Below are positions 51,126 to 60,068 of a stretch of DNA of 64,000 nucleotides, piece by piece. Made by a program: the position numbers and the translations under genes. The first letter of the stretch is position 1, and each line of letters opens with the position of its first letter. The notes under the pieces were generated by a model. It made no database searches, was not told where the DNA came from, and saw nothing but the letters and a program-made list of their open reading frames with translations. The stretch is taken from positions 4,462 through 68,461 of the forward strand of contig CBDFGT010000010.1 in the NCBI GenBank assembly GCA_965247225.1. The letters are read 5' to 3'. This stretch comes from CBDFGT01 sp965247225 (GTDB lineage Bacteria > Pseudomonadota > Alphaproteobacteria > Rhizobiales > Rhizobiaceae).

Positions 51126-53030
51126 ATGGTATCCTTGCTCGACAAGGCCAGGCAGCAATACAATCGCGGTGATTTCAAGATCGCGCTTGCCACCTTGCGC
51201 CGGTTGATAGGCCAAGACAGGCGCAATGCCGGGGCATATATCCTGGCCGCCACCATCCACGAGCAGCAGGGCGACCGCATGCAGGCGGGCATATTCTATG
51301 ATGCCGCCATGGATCTGTCACCGGCCCTGAAAAAGGAACTGGCCTTTCGCGCCGCCGGACATTTTCTGGCCGTTGACGCGCAGGACAGGGCGCTGGCCAG
51401 CCTTATGACCTTTCACAGCGCCCACCCGGAGGATCTCGACGGGCTGCATTCGATCTGCTCCATATTGCGCGAGCAAAGCCGCTATGAGGAGGCGCTGCCC
51501 TGTGCACTGAAACTGGCCGAACGCGGTCATGGCTTTGCAAACTGGCTGAATGCCGGGATTGTGCTGAATGGTCTGGGCCTGTTTGACCAGGCCCTGCCGC
51601 AGTTGCAAAAGGCCCATGCCGAAAATCCCGGCGAGCGGCTGGCGCTCAGCGAACTCTTCTGGTGTGCCGCCAATCTGTGTGATCTGCCGTTGAGCGATGC
51701 CTGTCAGGCAAGCTTGCAGGAAGCCTATGTCCGGGACGGGCAATATCCGGATATCCGCGAAAGTGCTTTCCGGGCGCTGATGTGGTCGGGCGACGAGGCT
51801 TACCTTGCACGGGTCTCCGCCCGCACGGCAGAAGTGGTGATGGCCGGGCAGGGGCCAGTCCGGCAGCAGGTGCTGCAAACACCCCGGGCCAATCCGAAAA
51901 TCCGCATCGGCTATGTCTCCAGCGATTTTTACGATCATGCCACCATGACGCTCTTGGCCGGTGTACTGGAAGCGCATGACCGCTCCCGCTTTGAAATCTA
52001 CGGCTTCTGCCACACGCCGGAGCGCTTTCGCCATGGGCGCATGCGGGCGCGGTTTCTGGCCGCCTGTGATCATGTGGTGGATCTCCTCGCCCTGGAGGAT
52101 GATCAGGCCGCAGCAGAAATCGCCGGATGCCGGATTGATATTCTGGTCGATCTCAAGGGCTTTACCCAGGGCAGCAGGCCCGGCATTTTTCGCAGGCGTC
52201 CGGCCCCGGTGCAGGTCACCTGGCTGGGCTTTCCGGGCTCCGTTGCCCATACGGGCATAGACTATGCGCTGACGGATTCCATTGTCACCCCGCCCTCCAG
52301 CCAGCCCTTTTATACGGAAACCCTGCTGCCTCTGCCCGGCTCCTACCAGTGCAATGATGCAAGGAGGGAACCGGTCACAAGGCAGGGGCCGCGCGCTGCC
52401 CATGGCCTGCCCGAAGAGGCCCCTGAAGGTTCAATTGTTTTCTGCTCGTTCAACAATGCGCCGAAAATCCGCACACCCATGTTTTCTGCCTGGATGCAGA
52501 TCCTGGCAGCCGTGGAACAGTCCGTGCTCTGGCTGGGCCTGGCGAATGAAACCGTACGCCACAATCTCCGCATGGCCGCCGCCCGTGCCGGCATTGATCC
52601 CGCCCGGCTGGTCTTTGCGGATATTGTGCCGGTTGAGGATCATCTGCGCCGCCTGCCGCAGGCCGATATCGCGCTCGATACAGCCCCCTGCAATGGCCAT
52701 ACCACCACATCCGATGCGCTGTGGGCCGGTGTTCCGGTGATCACGCTCAGGGGCACAAGCTTTGCCGGGCGGGTCAGCGAAAGCCTGCTCACCGCTGTCG
52801 GGCTCGGGGAACTGGTCGCGCAGGATATCAATGCCTATATCGCCGCTGCCATCGGCCTGGCCCGTGATCCGCAACAGCGAAAGGCTGTTCACCGGCATTT
52901 GCTCCACGCCCGCAACACATCCTCGCTGTTCGATCCGCTTCTCAAGGCCCGTCATCTGGAAACCATGCTGGCACGTCTGCCCGGTCTTTCGGCGAGTGAT
53001 GCGCAAAATGTGATCGTACAACAGGTCTGA
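51126..53030 (+). CDS. TPR and OGT/SPINDLY-type glycosyltransferase (GT41)
   Basis: A 634-residue protein. An N-terminal TPR-like helical region (about 1-245) leads into a GT41 domain (about 255-620). Typical blocks are RIGYVSSDFYDHATMTL, DILVDLKGFTQGSRPGIF, APVQVTWLGFPGS and ALDTAPCNGHTTTSDALWAGVPVIT. Such enzymes transfer a sugar to serine or threonine. In Caulobacter the TPR-bearing FlmG glycosylates flagellin, so the flagellin encoded 6 kb away is a candidate acceptor (inference). ATG 51126 is the first codon past the ParDE remnant; the frame is open to 51036, but there it reads remnant and repeat DNA. The final 132 bp are duplicated downstream. Confidence 0.88.
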   Translation: MVSLLDKARQQYNRGDFKIALATLRRLIGQDRRNAGAYILAATIHEQQGDRMQAGIFYDAAMDLSPALKKELAFRAAGHFLAVDAQDRALASLMTFHSAHPEDLDGLHSICSILREQSRYEEALPCALKLAERGHGFANWLNAGIVLNGLGLFDQALPQLQKAHAENPGERLALSELFWCAANLCDLPLSDACQASLQEAYVRDGQYPDIRESAFRALMWSGDEAYLARVSARTAEVVMAGQGPVRQQVLQTPRANPKIRIGYVSSDFYDHATMTLLAGVLEAHDRSRFEIYGFCHTPERFRHGRMRARFLAACDHVVDLLALEDDQAAAEIAGCRIDILVDLKGFTQGSRPGIFRRRPAPVQVTWLGFPGSVAHTGIDYALTDSIVTPPSSQPFYTETLLPLPGSYQCNDARREPVTRQGPRAAHGLPEEAPEGSIVFCSFNNAPKIRTPMFSAWMQILAAVEQSVLWLGLANETVRHNLRMAAARAGIDPARLVFADIVPVEDHLRRLPQADIALDTAPCNGHTTTSDALWAGVPVITLRGTSFAGRVSESLLTAVGLGELVAQDINAYIAAAIGLARDPQQRKAVHRHLLHARNTSSLFDPLLKARHLETMLARLPGLSASDAQNVIVQQV

Positions 53031-53150
53031 ACAACATTTTCGGGCGCTCGGGCTCTTAAACGCACATTAATATTTGATGTGTAAAGTATTTATGAAAATA
53101 TATATTAGAATGTTAAAGAAAATGGTTTCTATGTTTGGCAGGAGTCAGAA

Positions 53151-55082
53151 ATGAAACGCCCCAGCATCAAGACAGCCCTCATCAGCATACTTGCGGCCTT
53201 TGCCATCGTGATTGGTGCTTTTGGCTGGTTTGCTGTGTCGCAAATGGCAATTATGAATACAACGACCACGGAAATTACGACAAGATGGGTTACGGGCATC
53301 AACCAGGCCAACAAGATCAAGGTCGCGCTGGCAAACCTCCGGGTCAAGTACCGTGACCATCTCATTGAAACCAATGCGGAAAAGATCGCCAGGGCTGACA
53401 AGGACATTGTGGATCTGGAAGCTGTGATGACGAACGAGGTAGAGGCCTATGCGCCGTTGATTGGCTCGGATGAGGAGCGCGCTGCATATAATGCCCTGAA
53501 ACAGGAAACGAATATTTTTTATGCTGCCATCGAACCCTTGCTGGTATTGTCCCGCGCCAGCAAGACGGACGAGGCAAGCCAGTATCTCTGGAGCACGCTT
53601 GTTCCGCAAACGGGCAAGATCAACAAGATGGTCGATGGTCTTGTCAGCATCAATGTGACGGGTGCGCAAAAGGCGTCGCAAACCGCTGCTGAAAATTATT
53701 CTGCGGCCACGCAGCTCACCTATGGGATCTTCGGCATCGCGCTGGTGATCGTTGCCGGGGCCATCATCTTCGTGCTTTCCGGAATTACCACCCCGATCAA
53801 CCGCATGACCGGTGCCATGCTTGATCTTGCCGGAGGCGATACGGAAAAACCGGTTCCCTATGCGGGCCGGGCCGATGAAATCGGGGCGATGTCCGGTGCA
53901 CTGGAAGTGTTCCGTCAGGGTGCCATTGCCAGCCGTCAGATGGAGCAGGATGCAGAGGCCATGCGCCGTCAGGCCGAGGAAAACCGCATTGCCGATCAGG
54001 AGCGGGCCGAGGCAGAGGCGGCGGAGCGCATGCGCCAGGCCACATCCGGTCTGGCAACGGGTCTCAAACGTCTGGCTTCAGGCGATCTGTCCGTCCGGCT
54101 CACCGAAGCCTTTGCCGCAGATTTTGAAGCCCTGCGTCAGGATTTCAACCTGTCGGTCGAGCAGCTCGGCAACACGCTCTCCTCCGTGGCAGACAGTGTC
54201 GGCAGCATTACCAGCGGCTCACAGGAAATCTCCTCCGGTGCCAATGATCTGGCCAAACGCACCGAGCAGCAGGCAGCCTCGCTGGAGGAAACGGCAGCGG
54301 CGCTGGACCAGATCACCGCCAATGTCACCTCCTCGTCCAGGAGGTCGGAAGAGGCCCGCAAGGTGGCAACAGAGGCCAACCAGTCGGCCACCAGATCCGG
54401 TGAGGTTGTCGGTCAGGCGGTCAACGCCATGAGCCGGATCGAGGAAAGCGCCAGGCAGATTTCCAACATTATCGGCGTGATTGACGAGATCGCCTTCCAG
54501 ACCAATCTTCTGGCGCTCAATGCCGGTGTCGAGGCCGCACGGGCAGGCGAGGCCGGCAAGGGCTTTGCGGTAGTAGCCCAGGAAGTGCGCGAACTGGCGC
54601 AGCGTTCGGCAAGTGCGGCCAAGGAGATCAAGGGCCTGATCCAGACATCGACTTCGGAGGTGACGACCGGTGTGAAGCTGGTCTCCGACACAGGCGAGGC
54701 GCTGAAAGCCATCGGCGCGTTCATCGTCGCGATCAACCAGCACATGGAGGCGATTGCCACATCCTCGCGTGAACAGTCCGTGGGTCTGGCCGAGGTCAAC
54801 ACGGCGGTCAACCAGATGGACCAGACGACGCAGCAGAATGCCGCCATGGTGGAAGAGGCCTCCGCCGCTGCCGCCAGCCTTGCCGGTGAGGCAGGCACAT
54901 TGCGCCAGCTGATCTCACGGTTTGATCTCGGCCATTCGGCAGGTGCGGCCCAGCCTTCCCATGCTCAGGCCCTGCGCCAGACAGCCGCGCACATGGCCCG
55001 GCCCGCCGCATCCGGCGCACCGGCTCCCCGCAGGGCAGCAGGCGGCGCTGCGGCTGTGGCGCAGGAATGGTCGGAATTCTGA
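53151..55082 (+). CDS. Methyl-accepting chemotaxis protein 1
   Basis: The 643-residue receptor has a membrane helix at about 9-31, a periplasmic four-helix sensor (about 32-188) and a second helix (about 189-212). A HAMP domain (about 213-265), a linker and second HAMP-like segment (about 290-350), and the signalling hairpin follow; its tip is VIDEIAFQTNLLALNAGVEAARAGEAGKGFAVVAQEVR. An Ala/Pro-rich tether ends in EWSEF, matching the x-W-x-x-F CheR/CheB docking pentapeptide. The ligand is unknown. The start is ATG 53151 after GGCAGGAGTC. Confidence 0.95.
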   Translation: MKRPSIKTALISILAAFAIVIGAFGWFAVSQMAIMNTTTTEITTRWVTGINQANKIKVALANLRVKYRDHLIETNAEKIARADKDIVDLEAVMTNEVEAYAPLIGSDEERAAYNALKQETNIFYAAIEPLLVLSRASKTDEASQYLWSTLVPQTGKINKMVDGLVSINVTGAQKASQTAAENYSAATQLTYGIFGIALVIVAGAIIFVLSGITTPINRMTGAMLDLAGGDTEKPVPYAGRADEIGAMSGALEVFRQGAIASRQMEQDAEAMRRQAEENRIADQERAEAEAAERMRQATSGLATGLKRLASGDLSVRLTEAFAADFEALRQDFNLSVEQLGNTLSSVADSVGSITSGSQEISSGANDLAKRTEQQAASLEETAAALDQITANVTSSSRRSEEARKVATEANQSATRSGEVVGQAVNAMSRIEESARQISNIIGVIDEIAFQTNLLALNAGVEAARAGEAGKGFAVVAQEVRELAQRSASAAKEIKGLIQTSTSEVTTGVKLVSDTGEALKAIGAFIVAINQHMEAIATSSREQSVGLAEVNTAVNQMDQTTQQNAAMVEEASAAAASLAGEAGTLRQLISRFDLGHSAGAAQPSHAQALRQTAAHMARPAASGAPAPRRAAGGAAAVAQEWSEF

Positions 55083-55111
55083 TCCGCTCCCGTACCTGCA
55101 CACGAAACCCG

Positions 55112-55140
55112 AACCTCCCGCGCGACCTTCCGGGAGGTTT
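55112..55140 (+). terminator. Terminator of receptor gene 1
   Basis: AACCTCCCG (55112-55120) pairs with CGGGAGGTT (55131-55139) across a 10-base loop, followed by TTGTATT. The same hairpin follows receptor gene 3. Confidence 0.75.
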
Positions 55141-55470
55141 GTATTCCATCATATAGTCAGTCGCCGCACGACGTGTCCCGTTTGATCCCGTCGGCAACGG
55201 CCATGTCGATATCCGTTTTGGCCATGCAATCTTGCGTTGAAATCGGTTCCTGTCATCGAGATCTGGTATAAGTCTTTGTTTTGATGTGTGTCGTTTTCGC
55301 TAAACTTTTGCGCACTTTTGCGCCACACGCATTAGGATCACGCCAAAATTCTGTTTTTTCAGCGTAAAAAACGTTCCGGACGGACACCTGAGCCTATTCT
55401 TTAACAGAATGTTTAAATTTGTCTATTTATAATAAAATGAATTACTTAAACTCAATATTTGGAGGGGAAT
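55141..55470. promoter_or_regulatory. Region upstream of receptor gene 2
   Basis: About 330 bp without a gene. The first 70 bp are a diverged copy of the region after receptor gene 3. TTAACAGAATGTTTAA (55401-55416) has two TTAA half-sites 8 bp apart, one base more than the CtrA consensus. ATTCT/AGAAT around TTAAC is an inverted repeat. A strong GGAGGGG (55461-55467) precedes the start. Confidence 0.4.
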
Positions 55471-57387
55471 ATGTCGTTTATGGCAAACCTTAAGGTTGCA
55501 ACAAAGTTGACTGCATCAGCGTGCTTTGGAATTTTGATGCTGATCGCGCTTGTTGTCAATCAATATGTCAGTTCAGGTGTGATTGCTGATGCAACCGCAG
55601 TTGTCGAGCGGGAGCAGACCATTTTCGACGGCATTTCCGGGGGGCAGCTTGCCTTGGCGAAAATCAGGAACCTTGCCAATCAAATGGAGGAAGATACGAC
55701 ACAGGAGGAAATGCGCAAGCACTTTTCCGGTCTTGCCGAAACGGTAAGGGAGGCCGTAAACGGGCTGGAAACACCCATCCGCATTGCGATGAAACCAGAT
55801 GTCCTGATCGATATCCGGGACGGTCTTCTCGCCTATCAAAATGCCATTGAAGCCTATATAGCAATATCCGGCGACGCAAATGCAGTCTTTCCGCAAGATG
55901 AAACGAATACTGTTTCTGCCAGGGTTGACGATGCCATCAAAGGTTCGATCAGCAATGCCAAAAAATATACAGCCGAGGCCAAACAGACACTGGCCAAGGC
56001 ATTGGCAACCTCTAATATGGTCACAATGCTGTTGTGCGCGTTCGTTATGACCGGTCTGATTGCATCGTCCGTTTTCCTGATGTTCAGTATAGGACGTCCG
56101 GTGCGTCTGATGACATCGTCAATGTTGAAGCTCGCGGAAGGGGATACATCGGTCGCACTGGCTTATACGGATCGTTCTGACGAAATCGGGGCGATGGCTT
56201 ATGCACTGGAAGTCTTCCGTCAGGGTGCCATTGCCAGAAGGCAGATGGAACAGGATGCAGAAGCCATGCGCCGTCAGGCCGAGGAAAACCGCATTGCCGT
56301 TCAGGAGCGGGCCGAGGCAGAGGCGGCGGAGCGCATGACACGCGCCACATCCAGCCTGGCTTCCGGTCTCCGCCGTCTGGCCGCAGGGGATCTGTCCTTC
56401 CAGCTGACAGAGGCTTTGTCTTCCGAATTTGAGCAACTGCGTCAGGATTTCAACACATCCGTCCTGCAGCTTGCCCATACAATGACATCGGTTTCTTCCA
56501 GTGTCGGCAGCATTACCAATGGCAGCCACGAGATTTCCACCGGTGCCAGTGACCTGTCGAAGCGCACGGAACAGCAGGCAGCCGTCCTGGAGGAAACAGC
56601 AGCGGCGCTGGACCAGATCACCGCCAATGTCACCTCCTCTTCAAAAAGGGCAGAAGAAGCCCGCAAGGTGGCAACAGAGGCCAACCAGTCGGCTACCAGA
56701 TCCGGTGAGGTTGTCGGTCAGGCGGTCAACGCCATGAGCCGGATCGAGGAAAGCGCCAGGCAGATTTCCAGCATTATCGGCGTGATTGACGAGATCGCCT
56801 TCCAGACCAATCTTCTGGCGCTCAATGCCGGTGTCGAGGCCGCACGGGCAGGCGAGGCCGGCAAGGGCTTTGCGGTGGTAGCCCAGGAAGTGCGCGAACT
56901 GGCGCAGCGTTCGGCAAGTGCGGCCAAGGAGATCAAGGGTCTGATCCAGACATCGACTTCGGAGGTGGCCAATGGTGTCAAGCTGGTCTCCGATACAGGC
57001 CAGGCGTTGCAGTCGATCGGTGCGTTCATCGTCGCGATCAACCAGCACATGGATGCGATTGCCACATCCTCGCGTGAACAGTCCGTGGGTCTGGCGGAGG
57101 TCAACACGGCGGTCAACCAGATGGACCAGACGACGCAGCAGAATGCCGCCATGGTGGAGCAATCCTCCGCCGCCGCCGCCAGCCTTGCCGGTGAGGCAGG
57201 CGCACTGCGCCAGCTGATCTCCCGGTTTGATCTCGGCCATTCGGCAGGTCCGGCCCAGCCTTCCCATGCTCAGGCATTGCGCCAGACAGCCGCGCACATG
57301 GCCCGGCCCGCCGCATCCGGCGCACCGGCTCCCCGCAGGGCAGCAGGCGGCGCTGCGGCTGTGGCGCAGGAATGGTCGGAATTCTGA
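55471..57387 (+). CDS. Methyl-accepting chemotaxis protein 2
   Basis: The 638-residue receptor has a membrane helix at about 14-34, a four-helix sensor (about 35-187), a second helix (about 188-210), HAMP, and the same signalling half as receptors 1 and 3. From about residue 400 it is almost identical to them. The linker before that (SNGSHEISTGASDLSKRTEQ) is less similar, so homogenisation is graded. The C-terminus is EWSEF. GGAGGGG sets ATG 55471; ATG 55480 is possible. Confidence 0.94.
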   Translation: MSFMANLKVATKLTASACFGILMLIALVVNQYVSSGVIADATAVVEREQTIFDGISGGQLALAKIRNLANQMEEDTTQEEMRKHFSGLAETVREAVNGLETPIRIAMKPDVLIDIRDGLLAYQNAIEAYIAISGDANAVFPQDETNTVSARVDDAIKGSISNAKKYTAEAKQTLAKALATSNMVTMLLCAFVMTGLIASSVFLMFSIGRPVRLMTSSMLKLAEGDTSVALAYTDRSDEIGAMAYALEVFRQGAIARRQMEQDAEAMRRQAEENRIAVQERAEAEAAERMTRATSSLASGLRRLAAGDLSFQLTEALSSEFEQLRQDFNTSVLQLAHTMTSVSSSVGSITNGSHEISTGASDLSKRTEQQAAVLEETAAALDQITANVTSSSKRAEEARKVATEANQSATRSGEVVGQAVNAMSRIEESARQISSIIGVIDEIAFQTNLLALNAGVEAARAGEAGKGFAVVAQEVRELAQRSASAAKEIKGLIQTSTSEVANGVKLVSDTGQALQSIGAFIVAINQHMDAIATSSREQSVGLAEVNTAVNQMDQTTQQNAAMVEQSSAAAASLAGEAGALRQLISRFDLGHSAGPAQPSHAQALRQTAAHMARPAASGAPAPRRAAGGAAAVAQEWSEF

Positions 57388-57416
57388 TCCGCTCCCGTAC
57401 CTGCACACGAAACCTG

Positions 57417-57444
57417 AACCTTCCGGACCACCATCCGGGAGGTT
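57417..57444 (+). terminator. Terminator of receptor gene 2
   Basis: AACCTTCCGG pairs with CCGGGAGGTT (one G-T pair) and is followed by TGTGTT. It is similar to, but diverged from, the hairpins after genes 1 and 3. Confidence 0.65.
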
Positions 57445-57453
57445 TGTGTTCTG

Positions 57454-57585
57454 TTGCTCCACGCCTGGAACTCATCCTCGCGGTTCGATCCGCTTCTCAA
57501 GGCCCGTCATCTGGAAACCATGCTGGCACGTCTGCCCGGCCTTTCCGTGCGCGATGCGCAAAACCTGACCGGATAACAGGTCTGA
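57454..57585 (+). pseudogene. Duplicated 3' end of the glycosyltransferase gene
   Basis: The bases match the last 132 bp of the GT41 gene (52899-53030) with scattered substitutions. The same frame reads FDPLLKARHLETMLARLPGLS and ends at the equivalent TGA. There is no start or upstream domain, so it is a passenger of the receptor duplication. Confidence 0.92.
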
Positions 57586-57705
57586 ACAACCCTGTCGGGC
57601 GCACATGATTTTAAACGCGCATTAATATTTGATGCGTAAAGTATTTATGAAAATATATATTAGAATGTTAAAGAAAATGGTTTCTATGTTTGGCAGGAGT
57701 CAGAA

Positions 57706-59637
57706 ATGAAACGCCCCAGTCTGAAAGCATCTCTTATAGGTATAATTTTGGCTTTTGCTGCGTCATTTATGGGTTTCGCGGCACTTTCGCTAAAGAGTTT
57801 GGGAGATGTCAGTGGTGCAACCGCTGAAATTGCCACCAATTGGTTGCCGAGTGTTTCCAACGTAAGAAACATGCACAAGGCACTTGGCGATCTGAAGTTT
57901 GCCTATGCAAATCACATCATGTCTATCAGTGATGAAGCTATTGCGGCGGCTGAAACGCAGGTGACGGATAGCAGGACGGCGCTCAATAATACGGTCAAGC
58001 TGTATGAAGGGCTTGTTTCCTCGCCACATGAAGGTGAACTGTTGAACCTGATCAGTCAGAATATCAGCGCCTATAACCAGGCTTCCGGAAAGATGCTGGA
58101 ACATTCGCGCAAAAACGACAATGAGGTTGCCAAGGTTCTTTTCTACACTGAAATGAACCCATATTTTGCAAAGGCCAACACGCTGATAGAAGAGCTCCTT
58201 GCCGTAAACGTGGCGGGGTCCGAAAAGGCATATGCAACAAGCAACAGCGCCTATGCGAGGACAGTGATGCTTGTGGAATGTGCGAGCGTGTTGATTGCGT
58301 CCCTGATCGGCCTGTCTGTCGCCTATATCATCCGCAGAGTCACCACCCCGATCAACCGCATGACCGGTGCCATGCTTGATCTTGCCGGAGGCGATACGGA
58401 AAAACCGGTTCCCTATGCGGGCCGGGCCGATGAAATCGGGGCGATGTCCGGTGCACTGGAAGTGTTCCGTCAGGGTGCCATTGCCAGCCGTCAGATGGAG
58501 CAGGATGCAGAGGCCATGCGCCGTCAGGCCGAGGAAAACCGCATTGCCGATCAGGAGCGGGCCGAGGCAGAGGCGGCGGAGCGCATGCGCCAGGCCACAT
58601 CCGGTCTGGCAACGGGTCTCAAACGTCTGGCTTCAGGCGATCTGTCCGTCCGGCTCACCGAAGCCTTTGCCGCAGATTTTGAAGCCCTGCGTCAGGATTT
58701 CAACCTGTCGGTCGAGCAGCTCGGCAACACGCTCTCCTCCGTGGCAGACAGTGTCGGCAGCATTACCAGCGGCTCACAGGAAATCTCCTCCGGTGCCAAT
58801 GATCTGGCCAAACGCACCGAGCAGCAGGCAGCCTCGCTGGAGGAAACGGCAGCGGCGCTGGACCAGATCACCGCCAATGTCACCTCCTCGTCCAGGAGGT
58901 CGGAAGAGGCCCGCAAGGTGGCAACAGAGGCCAACCAGTCGGCCACCAGATCCGGTGAGGTTGTCGGTCAGGCGGTCAACGCCATGAGCCGGATCGAGGA
59001 AAGCGCCAGGCAGATTTCCAACATTATCGGCGTGATTGACGAGATCGCCTTCCAGACCAATCTTCTGGCGCTCAATGCCGGTGTCGAGGCCGCACGGGCA
59101 GGCGAGGCCGGCAAGGGCTTTGCGGTAGTAGCCCAGGAAGTGCGCGAACTGGCGCAGCGTTCGGCAAGTGCGGCCAAGGAGATCAAGGGCCTGATCCAGA
59201 CATCGACTTCGGAGGTGACGACCGGTGTGAAGCTGGTCTCCGACACAGGCGAGGCGCTGAAAGCCATCGGCGCGTTCATCGTCGCGATCAACCAGCACAT
59301 GGAGGCGATTGCCACATCCTCGCGCGAACAGTCCGTGGGTCTGGCCGAGGTCAACACGGCGGTCAACCAGATGGACCAGACGACGCAGCAGAATGCCGCC
59401 ATGGTGGAAGAGGCCTCCGCCGCTGCCGCCAGCCTTGCCGGTGAGGCAGGCACATTGCGCCAGCTGATCTCACGGTTTGATCTCGGCCATTCGGCAGGTG
59501 CGGCCCAGCCTTCCCATGCTCAGGCCCTGCGCCAGACAGCCGCGCACATGGCCCGGCCCGCCGCATCCGGCGCACCGGCTCCCCGCAGGGCAGCAGGCGG
59601 CGCTGCGGCTGTGGCGCAGGAATGGTCGGAATTCTGA
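57706..59637 (+). CDS. Methyl-accepting chemotaxis protein 3
   Basis: The 643-residue receptor is identical to receptor 1 in its first five residues and from TTPINRMTG (about residue 213) to the end. The sensor between is of the same length but only about a quarter identical by eye. It has the usual two membrane helices, HAMP, signalling hairpin and terminal EWSEF. It probably senses a different ligand from receptor 1 through an identical output. ATG 57706 follows GGCAGGAGTC. Confidence 0.95.
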   Translation: MKRPSLKASLIGIILAFAASFMGFAALSLKSLGDVSGATAEIATNWLPSVSNVRNMHKALGDLKFAYANHIMSISDEAIAAAETQVTDSRTALNNTVKLYEGLVSSPHEGELLNLISQNISAYNQASGKMLEHSRKNDNEVAKVLFYTEMNPYFAKANTLIEELLAVNVAGSEKAYATSNSAYARTVMLVECASVLIASLIGLSVAYIIRRVTTPINRMTGAMLDLAGGDTEKPVPYAGRADEIGAMSGALEVFRQGAIASRQMEQDAEAMRRQAEENRIADQERAEAEAAERMRQATSGLATGLKRLASGDLSVRLTEAFAADFEALRQDFNLSVEQLGNTLSSVADSVGSITSGSQEISSGANDLAKRTEQQAASLEETAAALDQITANVTSSSRRSEEARKVATEANQSATRSGEVVGQAVNAMSRIEESARQISNIIGVIDEIAFQTNLLALNAGVEAARAGEAGKGFAVVAQEVRELAQRSASAAKEIKGLIQTSTSEVTTGVKLVSDTGEALKAIGAFIVAINQHMEAIATSSREQSVGLAEVNTAVNQMDQTTQQNAAMVEEASAAAASLAGEAGTLRQLISRFDLGHSAGAAQPSHAQALRQTAAHMARPAASGAPAPRRAAGGAAAVAQEWSEF

Positions 59638-59666
59638 TCCGCTCCCGTACCTGCACACGAAACCCG

Positions 59667-59695
59667 AACCTCCCGCGCGACCTTCCGGGAGGTTT
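59667..59695 (+). terminator. Terminator of receptor gene 3
   Basis: AACCTCCCG (59667-59675) pairs with CGGGAGGTT (59686-59694), followed by TGTATT; identical to the hairpin after receptor gene 1. Confidence 0.75.
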
Positions 59696-59702
59696 GTATT
59701 CC

Positions 59703-60068
59703 GCCTTCATGGTGAGCCGCAGGGCGTATCCTGTTTCATCGTGTCGGCAACGGCCATGTCGAAATTCCGGTCCGGTGTGATCGCGCAGAAACAGGATTCC
59801 ATATCCTGTACCAGATCTGGACCAGGGCAATTCCCGGATACAGCGGGTTGAAACGGCAGAAATCACATCTCATAAATGCAAAACGGCAAAGTCAATAGTG
59901 AAATATTACCATAATGGAATATGGGCAGGTAACCTTTGGTTTACCTTGTTGGACGTAAGATCAGAACTTGAACACAGAAATAATGCAACCCTATGAAGGG
60001 GGATGTCACCGATATTACTCTGCGTCAGAGGCTCTTGCATGCGCTGGTCGCAAATTGGGGAAGTAGAA
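59703..60068. other. Region upstream of receptor gene 4
   Basis: About 365 bp. The first 60 bp are a diverged copy of the region after receptor 1. The rest holds no gene that I can support. GGGGAAGTAGAA just before 60069 supplies the ribosome binding site of receptor gene 4. Confidence 0.4.

Larger units (their letters stand above)
52899..55147 (+). repeat. Duplicated unit, copy A
   Basis: It covers the last 132 bp of the glycosyltransferase gene, the intergenic promoter region and receptor gene 1 with its terminator. Copy B lies at 57454-59702 with a constant offset of 4555 bp. Identity is high from 52899 to about 53170, low over the sensor domain (to 53786), then nearly complete from 53787 to 55147, where I found a single difference (T at 54770, C at 59325). 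Confidence 0.9.
57454..59702 (+). repeat. Duplicated unit, copy B
   Basis: Partner of copy A (52899-55147) at a constant offset of 4555 bp. It contains the glycosyltransferase tail, the receptor promoter region with its AT-rich stretch (TTAATATTTGATG...TATATATTAG), receptor gene 3 and its terminator. Similarity continues weakly to about 59763. Confidence 0.9.

Noticed and set aside
55401..55416. TTAACAGAATGTTTAA as a full CtrA site upstream of receptor gene 2
   Set aside because: The half-sites are 8 bp apart rather than 7, so it is noted only as CtrA-like in the intergenic entry.
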